Shown here piece by piece: positions 14,701 through 27,662 of a stretch of 64,000 nt of DNA (position 1 is its first letter; every line of letters begins with the position of its first letter). The position numbers and the translations under genes were made by a program. A model generated the notes under the pieces. It was not told the DNA's origin and did not search any database. It worked only from the letters and a program-made list of their open reading frames with translations. Source of the stretch: Macropodus opercularis (Eukaryota; Chordata; Actinopteri; Anabantiformes; Osphronemidae); assembly GCA_030770545.1 (NCBI GenBank), contig CM061102.1, positions 11,834,501 through 11,898,500 on the forward strand, read 5' to 3'.

Positions 14701-17700
14701 CGGGGATTACACTATATGGGCCAATGAAATTTCATTGTCTCCTCAACTGGGAGTTACAAGATGGGGATGGCAGGGCACGTCTCATTAAACTCGCTTTGCC
14801 TTTCCGGGCCTGGACAGACTGGCTGAATGTTTCAAAAAACTGAGGGCTTCTGCTCGTCACAAGTGCCAGGAAGTGGCGACGGTTAACACTCAACTCAGGC
14901 CCTTGACAGAAATAACCCCAGCACTTTACAACCCAGTGCCTCGGCTTTATGGAGGACAAGAGGCGAAGCAGATGCGCCGATAAGCCGACGTGACGCGTTT
15001 GCCACATTGCGAGACGGTTATTTCTGTTAGATACACTGTTGGCGTGGACAGGTGTGTCATCTGTAGACAACTGCTGTCTCATCCTCTGTCCGCTACTCGG
15101 CATTCAGCGGCGCGAGCACAGTGGTCACTCTCGAAGCTGCAGCCTTGACGTGTACCCCCGGACACGTTTCTGCCGCATCCGCCTCACACGCATAAGGATT
15201 CAGCTGAGATTTGTCCAGTCCTCTTTGTGTCAGCTGCTTCATTTCCCATGCTGCCTCTCTCTCTCTCTCTCTCGCTCTCTCTGCTCTGTCTCATAACTTC
15301 ATCCTTCAGAGTAAGGCTGCTAGAGCACTAATACAAAAAATAATCCCCCACCTCTTTATTAATGTGCTGAATAATACATCTGTCTTCCTCATTGATCTTC
15401 ACCAGGAGGAGACTGGAAGAGGGAGAGTCATAAGCATAAGTGCGCGTGTGTGTGTTTGTGACGGCCCTCTAACGATGTGTGTATGGAGTGAATACGAGAT
15501 GGAGAGGAGATGAAGGAGAGCGGGGAGCGAAGATTAATCACCTGACAAGTGGATGGAGTGTCCATTTGTGCCTCGGGGACAGTCTGCAGATAGGATGTGA
15601 CATTCTGGAGCACTTAGGAGGACACGGGAGCGCTGCCTCTCCACCACACACACACCCTTACCCATGTGTTAGCAAACAAACATACGTTAGTTCAGGGGGG
15701 AATTCATATCAGTGTACAGTTTGTGTGAGGGCATAAGGCTGTGACACACTTTTCAAGGATTAATGTCTGGCTGTACTATTACTGATAGTAATGAGGCCCA
15801 AAGACGGCAAAGTTCTTATTTCCTTCACCCTTTGGTGGAACACGAACGCTTGTAACCAATCACTGATGACGTTCAGTCTGGACTGAATTAATTATCAAGG
15901 TAATCATCAGTGACACCAGGGAAATAATATAGTGTAAGACTGGTTTGTGGAAAAAGAGAAAGCAATTACAACACTTTCATTATGAGACTAAAATGAGATT
16001 TTAAGGTTTTTGTAAATCAGTTGATTGTGTCTGAAACAGTCCCAAGACACAATTTTATGTCCTATTATGCCTGTAAACTGTCTCAAACAAAACTAATCTG
16101 CTCTCACAGAAACACGTTCAAAGAGATATTTTATTTATATTGTATTTTTATGAAGTTAAGACAAGCTTTAACCACTGCACACCTGCCTTCACTCCTTCAC
16201 ACAGTAACATCAACCGAATATGTGTCCTACTGTGTTAAAACCAGATTTCAAGTGAATGATTTATGTAGTTTGACACATTTTAAAAGCTAAATAATACGCA
16301 TCCACAAACACACTTTAAACTTCATAGTTGCTTAATGCTGCTCCTCACATAAATGTAGCATCCATCCATCCATCCATCCATCTTCTTCCGCTTTTCCCCG
16401 AAGGGGTCGCGGGCGTGCTGGAGCCTATCCCAGCTGGCTTTGGGCGAGAGGCAGGGTACACCCTGGACAGATCGCCAGTCCATCGCAGGGCCACATATAT
16501 AGACACACAATCACAGTCATACACACACTCACACCTATGGGCAATTTACGCATCCAACCAATTGACCTAACTGCATGTCTTTTGACTGTGGGAGGAAACC
16601 GGAGACCCCGGAGAAAACCCACGCAGACATGGGGAGAACATGCAAACTCCACACAGAAAGGCCCCTGGTCGCCTCCGGGAATCAAACCCGGGACCTTCTT
16701 GCTGTGAGGCGACAGCGCTAACCACCACACCACCGTGCCGCCCTAAATGTAGCATTTTTGAGACAAATCTGTTATTGTGTCAGTCTATTATCTTTGCCCA
16801 CAGTAACAATAAAAAGCCACTCAGTGCCTTCAGACATCCAGTGTTTCCTTCCATCCACCCACAGAGGCCCCTCATTGCATTTCAATGCTTCAGCGTGGTG
16901 TCGTGTTAAGATGAAACACGGTGAGGATCCCTTATACCGACACGAGCGATGAATGGACTGAGAGGAATGTCATGTGTGAGCCCCTGCAGGAAGCACATCA
17001 CAGCGGAGGAAACGCACACGCACAGGCCTGTTCCAGGGGTGTTTGACTTGGATCGCAGCTCAGGACGGGAAGTTGGTTCACAGTCACCAGGAGCTGCTCC
17101 ACTAGCACAACCTCATTTCTGCTGTGACTCCAGCCTCTGCCCGGTCGACTGTACTCACCCACCAAACGCCCTGTTCTTATCTAAAACAGAAGCCCCATTG
17201 TGCATGAAGATGCTCAGGTTCCATCTTAAACCCTTCTCTCATCAGTCAGTACGAGTGTGGACATGTCGCAGCTCCACTGCGCCAGGCCAGCAGCAGCCGT
17301 TCTCTCCACATCCACTATGACGAGTCCGATTCAAGCTCAACACGGGTTTATTCAGTGTGAACTTGTTTTCAATCACGTTCTGCCTTTTCAAAAAGACGTT
17401 TAGAAGAAGATTTATTCCAATCTATGAATAGAGGTTGTAATAATATAAACTGCCTGAGGTACCTGCCAAGCTGCCAAAAACTTCAGTGAGCGGCTGTTCC
17501 CTGAACTGGTGGAGAAAGACATAAACCGCATCTCTAGTTTCACATCAGCTCAGCTGCGATGCAGGAAGAGGAAATGGATGCACGCCGATATCATCCCGAA
17601 GGTGCATCATCCTTATAGATCCCTCAGGTAGAGCAGCACCGTGACTCATGTGAACGAGCACAGGACGCAGAGACAAGCTTCTGTTTCAGGGACGCTGTAT

Positions 17701-20700
17701 TTTAAGATTTCAGGAAGCACTGCAGCCGAGCAGATCCACTGGTTCATGAACAAACGTAAAGAGACCAAACATTATGGCCACTGCTCTATATTACATGTAG
17801 ATACTTCCTCCTGCTGGCAGGTGCTTCCAGACTACAGCTACAGATCAGTGATCTTCCTGGGGGCAATGTATCTGTAACGTCGTAGCAAGCAGCCTTTTCT
17901 CTCCCCTTTATCCCCTTTATTTCTCTCTACTCTCGCTTTAAACAGAGGAGGTGGGATGAAGGAATGTTCAGGGTGAAGTTTAAAAAGTCTTCCCAGAACC
18001 TTCTTAATACAGCTTCTCCTGTTTTCTCTCCTCTCTCTCTCCTTCATAATAGATCACAAAAGCGGATCAGATCAGATGGGAGGATCAAATAGCTGGTTTG
18101 AAATGTATGGGATCCCTCGCAGCTCGGTTTAATGATGACATCCACAGAGTCCGGCCAGAGGTTCTCATTCAGGCCTTATAATAGGCTGCTGGTGGTGGGG
18201 GCTGGTGGGGAGTCAAAAAAGAGGAACCTAAGGCAAAGTTTCTCCTTTCTTCTCTCTTTGAATAGATACTGTAATTGAATTATAGCGCAACTGATACTTT
18301 CGTCTGACTTCCCCCCCCCCCCCCCCCTTCAAAAGACACCAGCCATGGAATTTGTCTTGTTTTATCTCTTGGCTTTGAAAGCAAATGCTAATAAGAAATG
18401 GAGGAAAAGCATAATGCTAAAATTTGGAACGATTAATTGAATGAATTCAGTGGAAAACAAATGAAGCAGGAACTGTTCATCAGAACATTTGCTCATTTGA
18501 ATGAACTTATGTTTGGCATCCCAACAATCTGCAGAGTGTAACTGGTGCACGAACAGGCCCGATCCAACAAGCTGTGGTTGATCTAGTTACATCAAAAATG
18601 CAGCACTGTAGGGAGAGAGAGAGACAGAGAGAGAGAGATGAGAAACGTGAAGAAGATGTGAGGAACAGGGAGGGAGGAGCACTCTGTCTTTTCAAAATAA
18701 AAAAAGATACTGTACTCTGTTGTGCTGGCATAAAAACACCACAGCCCACATGGAGTAAGGCTCCATCTGTAGCCTCATCCATCGTAAAGCTCACTTAGTC
18801 CTCCACATAAACAAAATATATAGCATAGGTCTGAAGAAACTATATCAGGTGACCTGTTGAAAATGCCAACACTGTCAAAAAAGTAGGACTGAAACAATAT
18901 TTGAAAAGCAAATGGAAAATGTCACATTTACATTATGTACTGCCGACAGAATCCAGAATCCACACACGCCAAGACATTCCTCTCATATCTCTCATATTTG
19001 TGCGAGCTTATTCACATTTACAACCACAGCATTTTATAATAAAACCCATAAAAACAAAGCTGCTGTACTACTACCTCTACTATAAGGATTTAATCATGAC
19101 TCAGACGGTTATGGAGAAATCATCAGCATCTTCTGATGACTTGTCCAAGGACCCTTAAACGTGAACATGAACAGAAATGTCTGCGTATTATAGGGAACGA
19201 CACAATTAGATTATTTAAGACTGATAACATCCTATTAGACTGAATTAGTTAGTTTGATTTAGAACAGGCACATTCAAACAGGGAAAGTATAATAATTCAT
19301 CATCATGCTGGAATGAACGGTGATACAGTATGTTCAAATAATAATGAATAATCACATAATAATCTTTATGACTCTAACTTTTCTACCATATCCAGAGTAA
19401 CATCCGTGAGACGAGGCCCCTCCACCTGTGAGAGGAGCTTGAAGCTGAGCATGTGGGCCTCAGTAAACCACTCACATCCTCCAAAACTCGCACAACCCAG
19501 CTTGCTCTTGCATTTATGCATGATCTGCACTACCACTCATCCCGAGTGCACATTTCATAATTCATGCATACTGTACTGTAGCAACTGGAAATGCTACTGT
19601 CTCTGCCTCCACCGCTCAGTTTCATTTCATCAGGAAGTCACACTGGCCCATGCAGCAGACCACAGCAAAACACCGAAGATTAACACGTAGCTAAAGGACG
19701 AAATGAAGTGAGTTATCTTCACAGGGGGGGTTCTCTTTTATCACAAACCCAAAAGAAAGTAGATGTCCACTGGGCTGGTAAAGTGTGTTGCCAGGTCTGG
19801 ATTGTGGTTGCATCAGCCTGATAAAGTCTCATCCGCATGGCTGAAACAGCAGCTACTGCATGTTCAGGAGCCCAGACTGCAGCCTATTGAGGATCAGGGC
19901 AGGAATGATGTAAGAGGACAACAACATGCTGCCGAGTTGCTTTGCTTTACATGGCGACAGTTTGTCTTTACACAGCAGGTCACTAATTAAGCTCATTTAT
20001 GCCTCGCTGGGCAAAACGCTGATGAATGACAAGCGGGTTCAGCATGTGCTTACAATAAATGGTGTTAATAAGAATTCATTAGAAAACATGTAAACCATTA
20101 ACAATAACTCATATGAACATAAATAATGTCTTTCACAAACAAGTAGTTTTCATGGTTCAGGGGATTTTACAAGAGTTATGAGTTGAGATCATTGTTTTTA
20201 TCGAAGTCTTTGCTAATTGACCCACTTGTCGTCGCAATTCTGGGCATTTTACACAAACAACGTCTTCAAATCAGATCGTTATAGATTGTTACGCTGACTT
20301 GCGTCCACAGGTTTTGTTTGTTGCAGAATACACCTGCCTTTATTTTCTCTCCCTTCAGAGACACCACACTGACCCAAAGGGGACCCAAAATATTAAATAT
20401 GAATATATGGTCTGATAAAAGTCGCATTACTTTAAGGCATTTCAGTTAAAGTAAGATACTACAAATCCCTTGTGACCCCAGAACTAAACACTGCTTATTC
20501 ATGTCCTAACCAATACCTCAGTTTTTAATGTCTAAACTGTTAAGAGATTACAAAAGCAAGACATTTCAAAGGTGAAATTCAGTGACATTTACCTTCATGT
20601 AACACTGGCTAAGTCTACACACAGGGGACATGTGGGTTTTCTTCTCTGAAGCTACAAAGCTCACTCTGGGATCCAGCAGAGAAGTTATGTTTGGGAGCCT

Positions 20701-23700
20701 GGTTGAGTCCCACGAGATTCATGTTTGATGTTGCAGAATATGCGAGAAAAAGTGGAGCAGTAGAACTATATCGAGACGCCGTGGAAAATCACACAAATAG
20801 AGTCAAACGACTCTCTCGCTTTTCTGCGGAGCGGATGTGGATTTAACGCATGAAGGGGTTTTTCCTTTGGGACCTTCTACCTGCGTCACCTGAGTTCACG
20901 TGGCTGCGAGCAGCTTGCTCACCGGGTGAGCCATCATTTATGTTAAAACATGGAGAAAGGCTCCCAGTTAAATCAATACATAAACTCCCCGCCAGATCCA
21001 CGGTGCAGGCAGTGGCAGTGACAGGTCGCCTAACAAATGGACGCCAGCCTCCCAGTGCCCGCTGACTCAGCACGCTCTGCCCTGGAGGAGACGGGGCTTT
21101 GTTATGCATCCCTCAGCTCACTGAGTCTACCTGGGAACTGCTGATCAGGGGGCTCTAAATATGACCAAAGTAGTATAATTCATAAGAGAGATAATGCAGT
21201 GTCAACATGAGTTTGCTGCTGCTAGGAGTTCAGCCAATATCAGAATAAACATCCCCTGTCTGCTACTGGAGTATATCACAGCTTAGACTGTCGGTAGCTT
21301 TGGAGTTGCACATCATCATCGCCGGCTTTTTTTCAGCGTCCGCTCCTACTGGAATATCAAATATCATAAAAAGCAGCAAGACGATTTCACAGTGCAGGTA
21401 GCATTCATCCTTCAAGGCCGATGCCACCATAAATCCCTCTCCTTCCCAGACAGATTTTCATCTAGATGGGTGGAAAATGCAGATCAACATGTTGCCCTCT
21501 CACTCTACCTTCTCCAACTCTCCCTCTCTCTCTCTGAGCCACCTGCTCTATCACCCGGACAACAGTGTCTTTGCACTTTCACTTCCTCTCTGGTACTCAG
21601 CGCTCTCTGTGTCCACACACTCCCCAGAGTCCCGCAATCAGTGGTAACATTTACAGACAGAAGGTTTAGATGAAGACGCACCGTACGCAGATGTTTAATC
21701 ATCTGGAAGGACCTGCGCAACATTTAGTGCTGCTCAGGTAAATCTCACTTTCAACACGCACATCAAAAAAGCTGAATATCTTCTTAGCGACATCTAAATA
21801 TGAATGGTGCTGTTTAGTACACACATCAGAGTCCAATGCCAAGTGCTGGCCTGACCTGCTGGGAGCTGTGTGGGCTCCAGTATTTACCTAAGAACAGTGT
21901 CCTCCCTGCTCCACGCATTAAGTCTGGACATGGCCACTCTTTCTTAGTTACTTCAGCTGTATGCTTCACTATAAATGTTAGTAGATTTAATATCATATGA
22001 TGTATTACATTCTATTTAAATGATAAGTTATTTGGCAGATTGTCTTATAGGATGGGATGGGATAAGATTCAACAGTATCAAAAGGCACAGGTGCATCCTG
22101 GGCTTGGCTCAGGCAGCTTTAAACAAGCGTTACATTTGTGATTAACATTGTGTATTGTCATTATCTCAAATTCAGAAGACAATCAGAAGTGAAACAGATG
22201 TTGGGGTGGACTGCGTGAATCCGTTTCATGAGTTGAAAAGGCTTCTGATCAGTAGCCAACTCAAGAATCTGGGATGTCAGAGCATCCTTGAAGGCACCGG
22301 CGTGGAGAGCTTTGATAACAGTGCCCGCTGCACTTCCCCACAGAACCATAATTCAATCAAACTGCTTATTATAAAGACGTGACATTTATCCTTTCTCAAG
22401 GAAGCCTTATGTCTTTGTGTTGTGATATTGTACTGACGCAAACCGATAGCAGCTGCACAGGAGAAAAAAAAATCGATGTGAAAACTAGTTCTGGCCTTTC
22501 AACAACAGCGAGCCGTCATATAAAGCACTGTGTGCATCATCTGAGACACTAATATGATCCGTTTAGTATCCTCCACAGACAACCTGCAAAGCACCGACAA
22601 CACTGTCTGGAAAACATAAAGGATACATAACTACGAGCCTAGTGGGACTTTAGAGGGACTTTTAGTTAAAATGGAGGCTTGTGAGTGAGTTAAAGGAGAA
22701 TCAGGAGCCAACCAAACGGCTCATTCATCACCAGCCCTATCACTGTAAAATGCTCCCCGGTACACACACGTTCACTGCCATTCATTTTCCCACCAGTCAG
22801 ACAGAGGCTTTGAAGTAAATATGTCCTGCATGATAATAAGTCAGCACAACATATTTCACGCAAGACTTGCTGTCAAAGGACTAAACATCTATCTCTCCTT
22901 CCAGTCCCAGCACCTTCTCCTGCTCCACACTGAGCTTCCTGCAATGAGCCCATTTATGCACTTGGAATAACTCAAGGTGAACAGACAACCAAATACAAAA
23001 CACCACTAATTTATATTGATGCTGAGGCTGGAGCCGAGAACATGTTTGTCTCATAAAGCAGCGACTGTATGTTTTTTTTCTGGCAGCACAAAAATAATGC
23101 GCAGCTCCGCTCTGAACCAGGCTCCTGAAAAATAACCCGGTGGAAGACGCGGCGGTAAAACACGACTCTTAACCTCCGCTGTTCTCGCTATCTCCTCTCG
23201 TCCACGCTGGACTCTTTGCTCTTTTCATTCTCTGTGCTCGTAGGTGGGTGTTTGAAGAACAAGAGGTTGCGCTAAAGGTCAGTGGGAAACAGGCCGGAGC
23301 TGCTCTCTGCAGCATTACAGGTGGAATTCCTTTTATGATCTGGCTGAAAGGAAACCAAGTTCGGATTATTACCGAGTGTGAAAATAGATGATGGCTCCTT
23401 TGTGCTGTGGATGGGGGCGGTTGGCGGGAGCGCTGGTTCTGAGTGGATGCTGACTTATTTTAGCATGAGCAATCTCTAGCTGGAGCTTTTAGCAGGATAA
23501 CAACACAAAGTCTTTCTCTCTGCGCACTAATGTCCTGCAGCCATCGCTCCCTGAACCCCTAATTACTGCACCAGCGCTGACTCGGAGTGAGCCACTGTAC
23601 ATCACATCAGTGTCTCTTTTGATGGCATGTTCGAAAACTCTGCGTGCGTGCGCATCACTTCCTTTTCATCTCAGCGCACGCACGAGTGTATATGGACGTG

Positions 23701-26700
23701 TCAAATCACTTTGTTGTCTAATCATTTTTGTGTGTAGGATGAACACGCCTCTGTGGAAAGTACTGCACACAAAGTTTTAAACAGAATGAGGTCAGCCTTT
23801 TGTTTCTCATGCAAACTGGGCAGTAGAGTCCCAAAAGGAGGGGGGGGGGGGGGGGGGGGTACATGCATTAGTCCCCATAACATCAGTCGGACACACTTTC
23901 ACACAAATGGCTTTCACCACAGAGGCTGCCATTAGCATTAAAGCAAAAAGGCTGAGAGAGAGAGAGAGAGAGGGAGGGAGAGAGAGAGAAGGAGAGAGAG
24001 AGAGAGAGAGGGAGGGAGAGAGAGAGAAGGAGAGAGAGAGAGAGGGAGAGAGAGAGAGAGAGAGGGAGGGAGAGAGAGAGAAGGAGAGAGAGAGAGAGGG
24101 AGAGAGAGAGAGAGAGAGAGAGAAGCTCTGCAGCTACAGAAAACCTGAGGACCAACTCAAGTCTGCAATTTCACTAAGGATGAAATGATGCCCCCGTGTT
24201 CAGTGAAGATGTCACAGTCCTCTGCTGGTCTGCTGAGCTGCTGCATTGGCAGGGTTGTGAGATCACCAAGGAAGGGGAAGGAAAGGGGTGTAAGGGTGCC
24301 AGGGTCCCTTCTCGCCCCCTCCAGCAATATGTCTCTCACAATGTCCAGATTTATTTAAAATATTTTCTTTCTGCTCCTAAATGTTCAGTGGGAGGAGTCA
24401 AACCTTTTGTATTTGGTTAATGAGGCATATGAACATTCTCCAAATAGTGAATTCACCACTTACAATGAGGTGTTTGTTTTTACCATTTACGTCTCTGCAT
24501 CACGCGAAGCCTGATTGATGTAATTGCTATGACTGTCAATTGGACAGACCTCAGACCAGACTGTACTAATTGCTGGGGTGGTGGGTGCAGCCTGAACGTT
24601 TGACTTTCGCTCAGAAGGCATTCCCCAGGGTTATTAATCTATTCTCTGAGCCATCCTCCAGGATAAAAATACCCTCCCCCCCAAGAATCACTCAGTGTAA
24701 CAGTGGTAAACTGGTAAAACACGTAGTACTAAACTCCCGTGTTATCTATGTCCCTGTATGAAAAACAGTGTAAGTGAAAGTTTGTATTACTGTTAGATAA
24801 AATCCTCACAGGTGAAGAGAACACGGACAAGGTGGTACTTTGTTTTCACAGTGTCTACATACTGACATTAATGAAAGAGGGAAAGACAAAGATAAGTCAC
24901 AGCAAGACAAAGACATTCATTAAATGGGTTATCTCTCCACGTAAAACTAGTTCTGGCTCAGTGACTGGTGAAATGACATTTGGAGCATCTAGCAGCGTTT
25001 CTGCCCCAGTAACTGTTCTTCATAGGTAGCTGGTAATTAGGCAAAGCGTCTCCAGCAACATCTACAATTCATCTTCCTGGGATGTGGAGAAGACAACGTG
25101 GTCGGATTATTGTGTCTGAGCATTTCAATAGAAGCCAATCACGTCTTTTTTTGTCCAGAGCCCAGAATCTGGGCCTTGACACGCTGCCATTTTCTACACG
25201 GCCAGACAAAAGATGAGGACGGACTCAGACATTTCCCAATCAATGTTCCTGGAGCTGGGCCACAACTCACTTAGGCAACAAGACGACCTTGACATTCAGT
25301 GGGTTGGTACTGTTTGAGGCCCGACAAACACACACTCACAGCAAAACACAAGATTATGCACGCGTACACACACAGAGTCGTGTACATGTGTGTCGGTGTG
25401 TATGAACTGTTGGCTGGTTGCTACAGAGGCCGAGCTAATCCAACTCCGCTGTTTAGAGCTGTGAAGCAGCTGGAAGCACATAAGCTGTTAACAAGTTAAG
25501 GTGAAAATGTTTTCTGGCAGCCGCCATCCTCCTCCTTCACACTTTACCCAGCGGCGGCTCACGGCACGCGTCCTCCACTCACACGACCAACCTGGCAACC
25601 AGGCGTGTGCGTGTCCTGCACCACGTCATCCGGCCTCTGCACGCACACACATAACGTATACTCATGGTGTGTGTGTGTACCGCTGTTCTACAGTCGCCCT
25701 GATGGATAAATCCCACAACCCAGCAGAAACAAGCAGAAGTAATGCAAGGAATAATTTATGTGGAAGATCTGTATAAAGAGAACCAGCTGGGTCACGTAGC
25801 AGCTTAAACACAAAGTTTGAAAGTCATGATATTTAATATTCTGCGTGAAGTCTTCAGAACTTCATATAATGTCAGAAAAAAGATATTATAATTTATTTGT
25901 TGTTTTGATTCCCCATTTTTTTTAAATTGATACTGTATAAAAGACATTATTCAGCAGTTTATAAAGACTAAACAAACATATGAAATCTGTAATTTCTCAA
26001 CTACGCCTCCCATATGACAGCCATGTGGTCTAAGCCCATGTTTGTCTGCCGTTGCCTTTTACATCTCACAGGGCTTTTGTGTGTGTGTGCAGCTAAATGC
26101 AGGCCCTGCCAGTCTGGCGACAGCCCACAGCGCTGGGCTCAGCAGCGCCGGCAGCGCTGGAAAGCAGCGCAGTCCAAGCAAAAGCTTTTGACAACATGGA
26201 GCGACAACAGAAGAGCCCACAGAAACTACACCACAAGTAGGCCAGTCTCTCGGGGAGCCAGCGCTTCCTCCTCTTCCTCCCTCCATATCCTGTCCTCATC
26301 CTCCTCTGGCTCCCACGCTGTAGCACAGAACCTTCCCTGTGCTGTACAATGCTGCAGCTTAAGCACATACAGTATCGCATGTATGTTCTTGTGTGTAGAT
26401 CTTCATCAGCAAACGATGTGCAGTAAGGAGTAGTGGTAATAAAGCCGCTCTAATGACAACTTAATGCTCCCTTCTCCTTTAATAAAGGCGATGGGAGCAG
26501 GATTCACCGTAGTAAGACCACGTGCATCAGCACAGGGAGGCGGCTCCATCACCTCCATCAGTCTCACACGCTAAACTGATAACCAACAAATGAACTCAGT
26601 GACAACCGGCTACAGGAAAGTCGACACGCGTTTTATCTAAACGAGCCTTAAACCCAGCGCGTCACACCTGGACTTACTTTAATTTATGCAGTAGTTAATA

Positions 26701-27662
26701 TGTGTGTTTTTCCACACACACGTCTGTTGTAACACCTGTGCCTCCCTCTGACATCACTGCATTTCCTCTCTCTGCAGATATCGTGTGGCGATAGCTGACA
26801 TTCATCAATATTTCCTTTCAAATGCTAATTACCATTCATACATATTCCAGAGGTAGATGGTGTAAAGTAGAAGGTTTATAAACATTTTAATGGGGAGCAG
26901 AGATCCAAGCAGCCCATGTATGATAATGAAATCAATTATCCCATGATGCCCCAGATACAATACTTTTAACAAGGCCAATGGTTTCTGCTCTACCACACTT
27001 ACAAGCTCTGTTCCCCGCAGCCTCAGCAACAATCTGGAACTAAGCGGTAGAAGACGACAGAGACTCTCCACAAATTGTCACAGTTACAGTGTAGAATTGG
27101 ATTCGTACAAGTTTAGCAACACTGGACTGAACATTTGTTGGATGGATCTGTTGTCAATGCACAGGTGTTTTCATAACGCTGTGCTCTGTAAACGCCACGG
27201 GTCAGGGGTGAAATCAGCAGAGAGCCTCAATCTGTGAACAGAGCCTGCATCCCTGTGTGCGAGGATGTGCAGCACAGTGACACAGGAACACGGTTTGTGT
27301 AACTATCTAAAAAGCAGTTGACACTGTGATCACTCCTGTAGATGTCCTACTACTTGATGCCCCATTCATCCGCCCACATGAACCGTGTGTGTGTGGTGAA
27401 CTACCTGCCAGGAGCTTGAGGGGATCTCCGCAAATTTGCCCAGTCCCCCGAAGGTGTAGCATCTGTACATGTGATCCAGGGACTCCGAACAGTGCCACAG
27501 CAAACCGAAGCTCACCGAGTCCTTGGTGTTGGCGCTGTGCTGGTGGTGACTGTTTCTCAGCTGGTCCTTAACAATCCAGGCTGGAGAGATGAAGCTGAAG
27601 CTGCAGACGGCGACCAGTGCGGAGGAGAGGAGAACCCAGAAGCAGCCCACGCAGCTGAACAT
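11207..27662 (-). CDS. lhfpl7: LHFPL-family tetraspan membrane protein, LHFPL7/TMEM211-like (partial: exons 1 and 2)
   Basis: Two exons were assigned by splice sites and reading frame: 27405-27662 (86 codons, phase 0) and 11207-11345 (46 codons plus 1 base). Both have consensus AG/GT boundaries. The start sits in a near-perfect Kozak context (GCCACCATG). The protein opens with a hydrophobic helix (about residues 6-26, FWVLLSSALVAVCSF), then the first extracellular loop with SPAWI, SFGLLWHC and RCYTF. Exon 2 holds a second helix (CALLAVSSLLAIITIFL), and MQMAAG begins the third. This spacing and the W, FG-L--C and C-TF residues are typical of LHFPL proteins, four-pass membrane proteins of about 200-230 aa. 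The IPSSSWQTSAVL region resembles LHFPL7/TMEM211 more than LHFPL1-6, so family membership is firm but the paralogue is an inference from memory. The exon with helices 3-4 was not found below 11207 and may lie left of the window. Intron 1 is about 16 kb. Confidence 0.72.
11531..11578. repeat. C run followed by compound (CA)n/(CCCACACA)n array
   Basis: Eight Cs, a CA run, then three to four copies of an 8-10-base cccacacaca-type unit. Confidence 0.85.
11712..11791. repeat. (CA)40 microsatellite, longest pure dinucleotide array in the window
   Basis: Eighty bases without interruption, about 370 bp from lhfpl7 exon 2. Confidence 0.95.
12700..12860. repeat. Possible degenerate teleost interspersed repeat
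   Basis: The run from acctttatttgtcccggttt through gaagtgccttgcacaaggg to caccttgtacgtgg resembles a phrase repeated in fish genomes. No ends or target duplications are visible, so this is a tentative call. Confidence 0.3.
15255..15281. repeat. (CT)n microsatellite
   Basis: One interruption (tcgc). Confidence 0.9.
16350..16755 (-). mobile_element. tRNA-derived SINE inserted in lhfpl7 intron 1, with 12-bp target duplication
   Basis: The element reads on the minus strand. Its head (right end, 16743 downward) carries RNA polymerase III-like boxes: an A-type TGGTGGTTAGCGCTG at 16727-16713 and a B-type GGTTTGATTCC at 16688-16678. A conserved body follows, and it ends in a (GATG)n tail (plus-strand catccatcc from about 16361). 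Perfect direct repeats taaatgtagcat flank it at 16350-16361 and 16744-16755. The body matches a repeat I recognise as widespread in teleosts. The exact family name is not assigned. Confidence 0.85.
18311..18327. repeat. C17 homopolymer
   Basis: Seventeen consecutive Cs. Length may be imprecise in assembly. Confidence 0.9.
23840..23859. repeat. G20 homopolymer
   Basis: Twenty consecutive Gs, 94 bp before a long homopurine tract. Confidence 0.9.
23954..24124. repeat. Homopurine GA-rich minisatellite
   Basis: About 170 bases contain only A and G on the plus strand. The block gggagggagagagagagaag recurs from about 23971, 24010 and 24064, separated by (GA)n of varying length. Confidence 0.9.

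Larger units (their letters stand above)
11346..27404 (-). other. lhfpl7 intron 1 (about 16 kb)
   Basis: The limits are set by the exon 1 donor and exon 2 acceptor. It contains the SINE, the long CA array, C17, G20 and the homopurine tract. Some AT-rich parts are dense in TAAT cores (for example 13770-13802). No other coding exon was supported on either strand. Confidence 0.65.

Noticed and set aside
17466..17485. aagctgcca, resembling the start of miR-22 (a 17p13 microRNA in human)
   Set aside because: The match stops after nine bases and there is no hairpin partner.
23883..24188. Arginine/glutamate or serine/leucine repeat open frames
   Set aside because: Translation of the GA minisatellite in different frames.
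26014..26433. 139-codon plus-strand open frame with a hydrophobic start
   Set aside because: Signal-peptide-like start only. The rest is serine-rich and GC-driven, with overlapping open frames on the other strand and no homology.
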